Shown piece by piece: positions 14,611 through 20,747 of a stretch of DNA of 31,832 nt. A model generated the notes under the pieces. The model ran no database searches, was not told the origin of the DNA, and saw only the letters and a list, made by a program, of their open reading frames with translations. Each line of letters opens with the position of its first letter. Positions within the stretch are counted from its first letter, which is position 1. This stretch comes from Bacillota bacterium. Lineage in GTDB: Bacteria; Bacillota; Clostridia; Peptostreptococcales; Anaerovoracaceae. Both the position numbers and the translations under genes were made by a program. The stretch is from NCBI GenBank assembly GCA_016293805.1, contig JAEDDI010000022.1, positions 1 to 31,832 on the forward strand, in the 5' to 3' direction.

Positions 14611-15611
14611 CAGTTCATCGCCTCTCTTATTTTTCTTACTCTCTCTGCAAGTTTTGCAAACTGTGCAGGTGTAAGTGACTGTTTTCCGTCGCATAACGCC
14701 TCTTCAGGTTTGTTATGAACCTCAATCATGAGACCGTCTGCTCCTGCAGCGGCTGCTGCCATTGCCATAGGCTCAACCATCCTTGCAATACCTGTTGCAT
14801 GACTAGGGTCTACAACTACAGGAAGATGCGAAAGCTCCTTAAGTGCAGGCACTGCTGAAAGGTCAAGAGTATTTCTGGTAAATGTTTCAAAAGTTCTGAT
14901 ACCTCTTTCACATAGTATAACATTTTCATTGCCTTCTGACATTATGTATTCAGCACTCATCAGAAGTTCTTTCAGTGTGTTTGCGAGTCCTCTCTTGAGA
15001 AGAACAGTCTTGTCTGTCTTTCCTACAGCCTTGAGAAGTTCAAAATTCTGCATGTTTCTTGCACCTATCTGAATGACATCGATGTTCTCAAACAGATGAA
15101 GATGATTCGCATTCATAATCTCACTGACAAGAGGCATTCCTGTCTTTGCCTTTGCCTCTTCCAGAAGTTCAATGCCTTCCGCACGCATTCCCTGAAAATC
15201 ATAAGGTGACGTTCTAGGCTTGAAAGCTCCGCCCCTCAGCATGGATGCACCGGCTGCCTTGACACCCTCTGCAACTTCCAGAATCTGCTCTTCTGATTCA
15301 ACAGAGCACGGTCCTGCGATTATTGCAAAATTTCCGCCACCAATCCTGACTCCGTTAACATCAACTACTGTATCCTCAGGATGGAATTTCCTGTTTGCTC
15401 TCTTGTATGGTTCACTAACCCTCTTGATTGCGTCAACTATCTCCAGCGATCCCACAAGTTCATCATCTATCTGTGTTGTGTCTCCTACAAGACCAAGTAT
15501 TGTCTGATACTCTCCTTCCGACACATGGACTTTAAGTCCCTGCTGTTCGAACCATTTTATGAGTTTGTTTTTCTGTTCTTCTGTTGCTCCGTTTTTTAAT
15601 ACTGTAATCAT
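14610..15611 (-). CDS. aroF: DAHP synthase, type I-beta with ferredoxin-like domain
   Basis: A 333-residue 3-deoxy-7-phosphoheptulonate synthase that condenses PEP and erythrose-4-phosphate (first step). Residues 1 to about 70 form the ferredoxin-like regulatory domain seen in Thermotoga-type enzymes. The barrel carries IIAGPCSVESEEQ, LRGGAFKPRTSPYDFQG, QIGARNMQNF, LLKRGLANT and VVVDPSHATG. In the characterised family the N-terminal domain mediates Tyr/Phe feedback, so the operon may be controlled both at the enzyme and at the leader RNA. CGGAGAT precedes the ATG; it starts 16 bp after the pheA stop. Confidence 0.96.
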   Translation of the reverse strand: MITVLKNGATEEQKNKLIKWFEQQGLKVHVSEGEYQTILGLVGDTTQIDDELVGSLEIVDAIKRVSEPYKRANRKFHPEDTVVDVNGVRIGGGNFAIIAGPCSVESEEQILEVAEGVKAAGASMLRGGAFKPRTSPYDFQGMRAEGIELLEEAKAKTGMPLVSEIMNANHLHLFENIDVIQIGARNMQNFELLKAVGKTDKTVLLKRGLANTLKELLMSAEYIMSEGNENVILCERGIRTFETFTRNTLDLSAVPALKELSHLPVVVDPSHATGIARMVEPMAMAAAAAGADGLMIEVHNKPEEALCDGKQSLTPAQFAKLAERVRKIREAMN

Positions 15612-15627
15612 CTGTATATCTCCGTTT

Positions 15628-16599
15628 CTATATTTTTTCTGTGTAGCTTCCCAGGTATGTCATGGAATCGCATAGATTGTCAAGTTCGCATAATGTGTTT
15701 ATAAATTCATGATGATACATCGATGCCTCGTAGTCGAAGTAGAACATGAATTCAAAATCGGTTGCCGGAATCGGTCTTGATTCCAGCTTTATAAGGTTGT
15801 ATCCCTTTTCTTCAAACTTTCCAAGTATATGATAAAGACTTCCCGGCTTATGCGGAACTGTTGCCATTATGCTTGTTTTGTCCGCACCCGGATAAATCTG
15901 AGGAGTCTTGCTTATACATATAAATCTTGTATAATTGCTGTCATGGTCCTGAATTGATGGTCTTACATTCTCAAGATTGTAAAGCTGAGTACATCTTGAA
16001 GAGCATATTGCCGCGTACTTGCCATCTGATTCTGCAACTTTTCTTGCAGCTTCTGCTGTATTTCCGCAAGCTGTAAGCTTCACATCCGGGAAGTTCTCCT
16101 TCAGATAATCCTCACACTGCATAAGTGCCTGCTCATGTGAAAAAATCTCTGTAACCTCTCTGAGTTTTGTTCCCGGCTTTACCATAAGATTGTGCTCTAT
16201 TTTCAATCTTGTGCTTCTTACGATATAGAATTTGTGGTCAACCATCAGGTCATATATCTTATTGACCGAACCGGCCGTACTGTTTTCTATCGGCAGCACT
16301 CCGTACTCGCAAAGCCCGGATTCAATTGCCGAAAACACAGCTTCGAAATTCTTGAAGTACATCAGATCCGGATATCGGAATATTGTTTCAGCAGCCTCCT
16401 GAGAATTTGCTCCCTCCACTCCCTGGCATGCAACCGATGCACATTCGGGCCAGTTGAGAGGAGCATTTTCTATTGCGCTTTTGAGAAATTCTCTGAATTC
16501 AAGATCTTCTGATGCTATTTCTTCATTCAGTTTCATTCTCTCCCTGTAAAGTGCAGATATCTGCTGATCAAGTTCCGTTCTCTTTGCGTTAATATCCAT
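15628..16599 (-). CDS. pheA: Prephenate dehydratase with ACT domain and chorismate-mutase stub
   Basis: A 323-residue PheA converting prephenate to phenylpyruvate. The dehydratase domain shows VACQGVEGANSQEAAETIF, GVLPIENSTAGSVNKIYDLM, SHEQALMQCEDYL and the active-site NYTRF. A C-terminal ACT domain follows (TVPHKPGSLYHILGKF, LIKLESRPIP), the known Phe feedback site. Residues 1 to about 30 (RTELDQQISALYRERMKLNEEI) look like helix 1 of a chorismate mutase, but the remaining two-thirds of that domain is absent. The start at 16599 has GGAGG at 16607-16611, three bases from the attenuator T-run. It is the first structural gene of the aromatic operon. Confidence 0.93.
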   Translation of the reverse strand: MDINAKRTELDQQISALYRERMKLNEEIASEDLEFREFLKSAIENAPLNWPECASVACQGVEGANSQEAAETIFRYPDLMYFKNFEAVFSAIESGLCEYGVLPIENSTAGSVNKIYDLMVDHKFYIVRSTRLKIEHNLMVKPGTKLREVTEIFSHEQALMQCEDYLKENFPDVKLTACGNTAEAARKVAESDGKYAAICSSRCTQLYNLENVRPSIQDHDSNYTRFICISKTPQIYPGADKTSIMATVPHKPGSLYHILGKFEEKGYNLIKLESRPIPATDFEFMFYFDYEASMYHHEFINTLCELDNLCDSMTYLGSYTEKI

Positions 16600-16613
16600 T
16601 GCATTTCCTCCAT

Positions 16614-16647
16614 AAAAAAACGGCATCTGCCTGACTGCAAATACCGT
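16614..16647 (-). terminator. Attenuator terminator before pheA
   Basis: On the minus strand ACGGTATTTGC (16647-16637) pairs with GCAGATGCCGT (16630-16620) in an 11-bp stem (two G-U pairs) around a 6-base loop, followed by an unbroken T-run to 16614. It ends 3 bases before the pheA ribosome site, so termination here would silence the whole operon. Confidence 0.88.
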
Positions 16648-16683
16648 AATACTATCATTTCATTAGAGATGGTCTACGGCATC
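16640..16683 (-). promoter_or_regulatory. Antiterminator of the aromatic attenuator
   Basis: GATGCCGTA (16683-16675, overlapping the leader stop codon) can pair over 9 bp with TACGGTATT (16648-16640), which is the 5' arm of the terminator. The two structures are mutually exclusive. A ribosome finishing the leader would cover 16683-16675 and free the terminator; a ribosome stalled on Phe or Tyr codons upstream would leave it open and allow readthrough. Confidence 0.7.
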
Positions 16684-16756
16684 ACAAAACTCCAGCGCTA
16701 AAATAAAAGCTCTGGCTAAAGTAATAGTATGCCTTAGTTCCGTTAAAACTTCTCAT
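16682..16756 (-). CDS. pheL: Phe/Tyr leader peptide of the aromatic operon
   Basis: A 24-residue ORF with ATG at 16756, preceded by GAGAGGTGG. It contains Phe at residues 4, 13, 17 and 19 and Tyr at 10, 11, 12 and 18, with the clusters AYYYF (9-13) and FYF (17-19): eight aromatic codons in 24. Its stop codon overlaps the antiterminator arm. It begins about 20 bases after a predicted promoter and precedes pheA by 82 bp. The composition, position and downstream hairpins match leader peptides of ribosome-mediated attenuators such as enteric pheL. I use the symbol by analogy; no homology is claimed. Confidence 0.8.
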   Translation of the reverse strand: MRSFNGTKAYYYFSQSFYFSAGVL

Positions 16757-16780
16757 TGTTCCACCTCTCTTATAAATACT

Positions 16781-16808
16781 ATTCTACACCATTTGATGGC
16801 ATTGTCAA
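16781..16808 (-). promoter_or_regulatory. Promoter of the aromatic operon
   Basis: The minus strand carries a perfect TTGACA (16808-16803), 16 bp, then TAGAAT (16786-16781). Transcription would start near 16774, about 18 bases before the leader ATG. The -35 lies within a short inverted repeat ATTGT/ACAAT (16801-16812), which could be an operator, but that is speculation. Confidence 0.65.
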
Positions 16809-16866
16809 CAATTTGTTGTTACTGGCATATATTTTCAATGTTGTATTTTTGTAAATTGTCACAAAT

Positions 16867-16894
16867 TTGATTTTTCTGTTATGTCATGTATAAT
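16867..16894 (+). promoter_or_regulatory. Promoter of the PHP-domain gene
   Basis: TTGATT (16867-16872), 16 bp, then a perfect TATAAT (16889-16894) precede the AAAGGA ribosome site and ATG at 16916. It points away from the aromatic operon promoter. Confidence 0.6.
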
Positions 16895-16915
16895 ACTCAG
16901 TGAAAGGATAATGTT

Positions 16916-17776
16916 ATGACACTATTAGATTTACACATGCATTCAACTGCATCAGACGGCACACTCTCGCCATCGGCTCTTATCGGTCTTATATCATCGG
17001 CAAAAGGCGACAGGGCTGTCACTGCGCTGACAGATCATGATACAACTGCCGGTATTGACGAATATATTGAGGCAGCAGAGAAATCACCGATGAATATTAC
17101 TGTTATTCCGGGTGTTGAGATTTCAACAGACTATATGGGGGAAGAGATTCACATTCTCGGCCTTGGTATCAGATGGAATGACGAAAATCTGAACAGAAGA
17201 CTTGAGGATTTCAGACATTCAAGGGACAACAGAAATATCCAGATTATAAATAAGATGAAAGCCGCTGGATTTGACATATCTCTTTCGGATATCCATCCCA
17301 AGAAAAGGGGCGCTGCAGTTGCAAGGCCTGATATCGCCAGAGCCCTTGTAAATAAGGGCTACTGCAAAACTGTGCAGGAAGCCTTTGACAGATACATATC
17401 GGAAGACGGACCTTTCTTCGCAGACAGGATAATGCCCGGTCCGGAAACCGTCATAGAACTTATTAAGAGTGCAGGCGGAACTGCCGTTTTAGCCCATATA
17501 CTTCAGTACAGAAAGCATTTCAGCGATGATGAGCTGGTCACTATGGCGCGCTCTCTAAGCGAGGCCGGTCTTGAGGGAATAGAAACATACTACAGCGGAT
17601 ACAAAAGCTGCGACATTGCCTTCATAGAGGAGCTGGCGTCAGAGTTTGGGCTCTTCCGTACGGCGGGCTCTGACTACCACGGCAGCAACAAGCCGGATAT
17701 ATCTTTATTCACCGGCAGGGGCGACCTGAATCCTCCACCGGAGCTGGCAGACGAAATACTATCACGCTTTACCTGA
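16916..17776 (+). CDS. PHP-domain phosphoesterase (RNase AM/TrpH-like)
   Basis: A 286-residue PHP-family metal phosphoesterase. Motif I is LHMHSTASDGTLSP (H-x-H...SDG). TALTDHDTTAG supplies the next Asp-His pair and PGVEISTDY the Glu, with later histidines in LAHILQYRKHF and the terminal SDYHGSNKP. This layout matches the YciV/TrpH group, where the E. coli protein is a 5'-3' exoribonuclease that trims rRNA 5' ends and degrades short oligonucleotides. It is a single rightward gene, divergent from the aromatic operon. No functional link with that operon is visible. Confidence 0.88.
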   Translation: MTLLDLHMHSTASDGTLSPSALIGLISSAKGDRAVTALTDHDTTAGIDEYIEAAEKSPMNITVIPGVEISTDYMGEEIHILGLGIRWNDENLNRRLEDFRHSRDNRNIQIINKMKAAGFDISLSDIHPKKRGAAVARPDIARALVNKGYCKTVQEAFDRYISEDGPFFADRIMPGPETVIELIKSAGGTAVLAHILQYRKHFSDDELVTMARSLSEAGLEGIETYYSGYKSCDIAFIEELASEFGLFRTAGSDYHGSNKPDISLFTGRGDLNPPPELADEILSRFT

Positions 17777-17784
17777 ATGATAAC

Positions 17785-17807
17785 AGGGGACAGATAATCT
17801 GTCCCCT
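17785..17807. terminator. Palindrome between convergent PHP and HAD genes
   Basis: AGGGGACAGA (17785-17794) pairs perfectly with TCTGTCCCCT (17798-17807) around TAA. It lies between the convergent ends of the PHP and HAD genes, where a shared terminator is expected, but neither side has a T-run. It may instead be a dispersed palindromic repeat. Confidence 0.45.
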
Positions 17808-17820
17808 AACTCTCACCGCT

Positions 17821-18477
17821 TCAGAAAAACCTTATCAGATCTCCCGGATTTTCTACAAACACATCCGCCATATCAGCAATCTCAGATCTTTCAGGTTCTG
17901 CTGACACATCAGCTACCGCTGCAACACGAAATCCATATTTCACAGCAGTCTTTATTGCATAGAAACTGTCTTCAAACACAACAGTCTCTTCCACAGAAGT
18001 TCCCATCTTATCCATCGCCGCATAGAAAATATCGGGGTGGTCCTTGTTCTTGCCTATATCACTGCAGGATATCACATCCACAAAATATCTGCGAAGATCA
18101 AGTCTTTTAAGAACGATTTCAGCAAGTTCCCTGTCCGTTGATGTTGCTATACACATGGATACCCCTCTGCTCTCAAGATGTCTGAGCAGTTCCGGCGCAC
18201 CCTTCTTTGCCTTGACAAATTTTTCGTAGGGCTCTCTCATTCCGTCTACAATCATCTTCTCAATTTCCTCGACAGACCCTTCTATTCCGTATTCTGCTGA
18301 AAAAAATTCTGCAGCCATCCTGAGGCTGCATGTCTTCAGATAGTTGCTCACCTCCGATGTATACGGCAGGTTCCTTTCAGTCAGAAATCTCTCATCGAGT
18401 TCTGCCCAATATCTCATCGAGTCTATAATCGTTCCGTCCATATCAAATATGGCACCTTTCAGTTTGATTTTCTCCAT
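17821..18477 (-). CDS. HAD-superfamily hydrolase, beta-phosphoglucomutase-like
   Basis: A 218-residue HAD subfamily IA enzyme. Motif I is FDMDGTIIDS with nucleophile Asp and the acid/base Asp two residues on. Motif II is CIATSTDRE, the lysine lies around KNKDHPDIF, and motif IV is VVFEDSFYAIKTA. The helical cap between motifs I and II is of the beta-phosphoglucomutase/phosphatase type. The substrate is probably a small phosphorylated metabolite. The ATG has no obvious ribosome site. A possible 16-residue ORF with AAGGAA ends 3 bases upstream, so translation may be coupled. Confidence 0.88.
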   Translation of the reverse strand: MEKIKLKGAIFDMDGTIIDSMRYWAELDERFLTERNLPYTSEVSNYLKTCSLRMAAEFFSAEYGIEGSVEEIEKMIVDGMREPYEKFVKAKKGAPELLRHLESRGVSMCIATSTDRELAEIVLKRLDLRRYFVDVISCSDIGKNKDHPDIFYAAMDKMGTSVEETVVFEDSFYAIKTAVKYGFRVAAVADVSAEPERSEIADMADVFVENPGDLIRFF

Positions 18478-18480
18478 TAA

Positions 18481-18531
18481 TCAGTGTTTCTGCAGCTGGA
18501 TCAGTTCATCACATGAACTGTACTCCAGCAT
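18481..18531 (-). CDS. Possible 16-residue upstream ORF
   Basis: An ATG at 18531 with AAGGAA upstream opens 16 codons (MLEYSSCDELIQLQKH) ending 3 bases before the HAD start. Most of it can fold into a hairpin: CAGTTCAT/ATGAACTG 8-bp stem at 18502-18520, extended by GCTGGA/TCCAGC at 18495-18529. However, a TATAAT at 18535-18530 overlaps its start and could be a -10 box instead, in which case the ORF is not transcribed whole. Confidence 0.25.
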   Translation of the reverse strand: MLEYSSCDELIQLQKH

Positions 18532-18558
18532 TATATTCCTTCCGTAGTTTCATCCTTG

Positions 18559-18583
18559 AAAAAAGCCCCTTCACTGGGGCTTT
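18559..18583 (-). terminator. Terminator after glyA
   Basis: AAAGCCCC (18562-18569) and GGGGCTTT (18576-18583) form an 8-bp stem with a 6-base loop. On the minus strand it is followed by six T (18564-18559). It lies 6 bases after the glyA stop. Confidence 0.85.
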
Positions 18584-18589
18584 ATCTTA

Positions 18590-19771
18590 TTATTCTTCCG
18601 GCTTCATTCCCTTGATTATTTCATCAATTTTAACAGCAACGCTGATAAAATCCTCCTTGCCGTAACCTTTTGTTGTCATTGCAGGTGTACCTATTCTGAC
18701 TCCTGATGTCTTCATAGGACTTCTTGTCTCGTTCGGAACACAGTTCTTGTTCAGTGTAATGTGATGTCTGTCAAGTTCATCCTGAACGTCCTTGCCTGTG
18801 AGACCAAGTCTTGTAAGATCCAGAAGTATAAGGTGGTTGTCTGTTCCGCCTGTTACAAGATCATAGCCCAGCTCTATGAACTTTTCTGCCATAGCTTTAC
18901 AGTTTTCTACAACTCTGCCGATATATTCTCTGTACTCAGGCTGCAGAGCCTCCTCTGCAGCAACTGCCTTGCCTGCGATTACATGTTCAAGAGGACCGCC
19001 CTGGCATCCTGGAAAGACTGCACTGTCTATCTTCTTGGCAAGTTCCGGTCTGGCAAAGATAAGTCCTCCTCTTGGACCTCTCAGTGTCTTGTGAGTTGTT
19101 GTAGTGATGATATCTGCAAGTCCAAACGGGCTTGGATGATATCCTGTCGCTACAAGTCCTGCAATATGCGCCATGTCAACCATGAAGAATGCGTCAACTT
19201 CCTGAGCTATTTCATAAAACTTCTGAAAATCTATAGTTCTTGCATATGCACTTGCGCCTGCAAGTATAAGCTTTGGTCTACATTCAAGCGCCTTCCTGCG
19301 TACAATATCATAATCTATATAACCATTATCATCCACATCGTAAAACTGTGCATCGAAAATCTTTCCCGAAAAGTTTACAGGGGATCCGTGTGTAAGGTGT
19401 CCTCCCTCATTGAGATTCATTGCAAGAAATGTATCTCCCGGCTTCAGTACTGCCATAAATGCAGCAAGGTTTGCATTCGCTCCGCTGTGAGGCTGCACAT
19501 TGACATGATAATCTGTATTAAAAACCTTTCTCCATAAATCGATACAGTATTCTTCAAGTTCATCAACATGAACTGTGCCGCCGTAATACCTGCCCCTGTT
19601 TCCCATTTCATCTATTCTTACAGGTGCATACCCTTCAGCATATTTATTTGTAAGGCATGATCCTACCGCTCTCATAACATCTTCCGAAACAAAATTTTCG
19701 GAAGCTATCAGCTCGATATTCTGGTCCTGTCTTGCCTGTTCCTTAGCTATGATATCAAATACTTTACTCAT
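18590..19771 (-). CDS. glyA: Serine hydroxymethyltransferase
   Basis: A 393-residue PLP enzyme interconverting serine and glycine with tetrahydrofolate. Landmarks are ELIASENFVSEDVMRAVGS, NKYAEGYAPVR, HSGANANLAAF, VDMAHIAGLVATGYHPSPF, and the PLP lysine in TTTTHKTLRGPRGG. The length is slightly below the usual 410-420 but the fold is complete. AGGAGGA precedes the ATG. It is a single-gene transcript, with a TATAAT at 19806-19801 upstream and a terminator downstream. Confidence 0.97.
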   Translation of the reverse strand: MSKVFDIIAKEQARQDQNIELIASENFVSEDVMRAVGSCLTNKYAEGYAPVRIDEMGNRGRYYGGTVHVDELEEYCIDLWRKVFNTDYHVNVQPHSGANANLAAFMAVLKPGDTFLAMNLNEGGHLTHGSPVNFSGKIFDAQFYDVDDNGYIDYDIVRRKALECRPKLILAGASAYARTIDFQKFYEIAQEVDAFFMVDMAHIAGLVATGYHPSPFGLADIITTTTHKTLRGPRGGLIFARPELAKKIDSAVFPGCQGGPLEHVIAGKAVAAEEALQPEYREYIGRVVENCKAMAEKFIELGYDLVTGGTDNHLILLDLTRLGLTGKDVQDELDRHHITLNKNCVPNETRSPMKTSGVRIGTPAMTTKGYGKEDFISVAVKIDEIIKGMKPEE

Positions 19772-19800
19772 TTTGTCCTCCTGATAAAATTGCTCCTCCT

Positions 19801-19829
19801 ATTATATCTCACAACCCGTTCACTGTACA
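19801..19829 (-). promoter_or_regulatory. Promoter of glyA
   Basis: The minus strand has TGTACA (19829-19824), 17 bp, then perfect TATAAT (19806-19801), about 30 bases before the glyA ATG. The -35 matches the consensus at 4 of 6 positions. Confidence 0.5.
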
Positions 19830-19842
19830 GGACTATATACAC

Positions 19843-19869
19843 AAAAACAGGGCAGCATAAGCTGCCCTG
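19843..19869 (-). terminator. Terminator of the acd-etf operon
   Basis: CAGGGCAGC (19848-19856) and GCTGCCCTG (19861-19869) form a perfect 9-bp stem with loop ATAA. On the minus strand five T follow (19847-19843). It lies 18 bases after the double-hotdog stop codon. Confidence 0.88.
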
Positions 19870-19887
19870 AGCATTTTTGTTTAACCC

Positions 19888-20736
19888 TTATTTATAAGTT
19901 TCAAACTGGAACTTAACAATTACACAAAGCTTCGGTTCAGGAAGAACGTCAATTGAGCTTGGGAATTCAGGATTTTCAGGAAGATCGATATACTTGTAAG
20001 CTCTTACTTCCACTTCAATCTTATCTCCTACAACCTTGTTAACTCTTGCATGGTATTCAAGATAGTCACCAGCAAAGCATGGTTCATATAATCTAACCTT
20101 TTCTACTGCTGTAACATGACCGTAGTTTCCGAATTCTCTAGCCATAAGTCTCTTAGCTGTATCTTCCATAAGAGTGATGTTTCTAGCTCCGTTAACAACT
20201 CCGCCAAGATAGAATACGTCTCTGTCTGACATTCTGTATCTGAAAGTGATGTCTTCAGGGTGATCCGGATCAAATCCTGCGTTAGGGAAATCTTCGTTGT
20301 CAGCCCATGGTTCTGCAACTGTTCCGTCTGGCTGTTCGCCTCTCTGTAAGTGCTTCTTAACTACAAGTCTTACTGTACCTTCTGTACAAAGAACCGGTTC
20401 ATCATACCAGATCATGTCGCCTGTCTTAGCGCCTTCAACGCCGGCTCTTGTAGCTGATGTAGCAAGCTTGAATACTTCGATATGGCAGTCTCTTGATGTG
20501 TTTCCGATCTTAGTAAGAGTTGCCTTGTATTCCATCATATCGCCTACATATACGTCTTCATAGCACTGAACTCCTGTATATCCTAAGCAAAGTGATTCGT
20601 CGCCGTCAACAAGAATCATTTCTTCTGTTTCTACGTCACCGATAAAGTCAAACTGTCTGCCTACTGGAACGATTCCATCTGGAGTGTTTGCGTCTGCAGT
20701 TGTCATGTTGTAGCTTAAATATGATACTTTTCTCAT
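19888..20736 (-). CDS. Tandem double-hotdog protein, beta-aminoacyl-CoA ammonia-lyase-like
   Basis: A 282-residue protein made of two hotdog units. The N-terminal unit (about 25-130) carries GDVETEEMILVDGDESL, LGYTGVQ, VYVGDMMEYKATLTKIGN and EPVLC, closely recalling beta-alanyl-CoA ammonia-lyase of Clostridium propionicum as I remember it. The C-terminal unit (about 165-265) carries YRMSDRDVFYLGGVVNGARN, TAKRLM and YEPCFAGDYLEYHARVNKV, recalling 3-aminobutyryl-CoA ammonia-lyase. Those enzymes are single hotdogs of about 130-145 residues; here both are fused. The operon partners (CoA-transferase, Acd, EtfAB) fit a beta-amino acid route. A thioesterase or hydratase role is the alternative. Confidence 0.65.
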   Translation of the reverse strand: MRKVSYLSYNMTTADANTPDGIVPVGRQFDFIGDVETEEMILVDGDESLCLGYTGVQCYEDVYVGDMMEYKATLTKIGNTSRDCHIEVFKLATSATRAGVEGAKTGDMIWYDEPVLCTEGTVRLVVKKHLQRGEQPDGTVAEPWADNEDFPNAGFDPDHPEDITFRYRMSDRDVFYLGGVVNGARNITLMEDTAKRLMAREFGNYGHVTAVEKVRLYEPCFAGDYLEYHARVNKVVGDKIEVEVRAYKYIDLPENPEFPSSIDVLPEPKLCVIVKFQFETYK

Positions 20737-20747
20737 CTTTCTTCTCC

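Noticed and set aside
14611..14694. 28-residue N-terminal extension of TyrA with a CxxC pattern
   Set aside because: It is encoded inside aroF in another frame, and the TyrA Rossmann fold begins at the ATG at 14610 with a TGATG overlap typical of this operon.
16741..16775. AGAGGTGGAAC before the aromatic leader, resembling a T-box core
   Set aside because: The full T-box sequence and stem I are absent, and the GAGGTGG is correctly spaced as the ribosome site of the Phe/Tyr leader ORF.
18761..19537. 258-residue open frame opposite glyA
   Set aside because: It is entirely antisense to a well-conserved glyA, is rich in Cys, Ile and Ser as expected of shadow frames, and matches no family.
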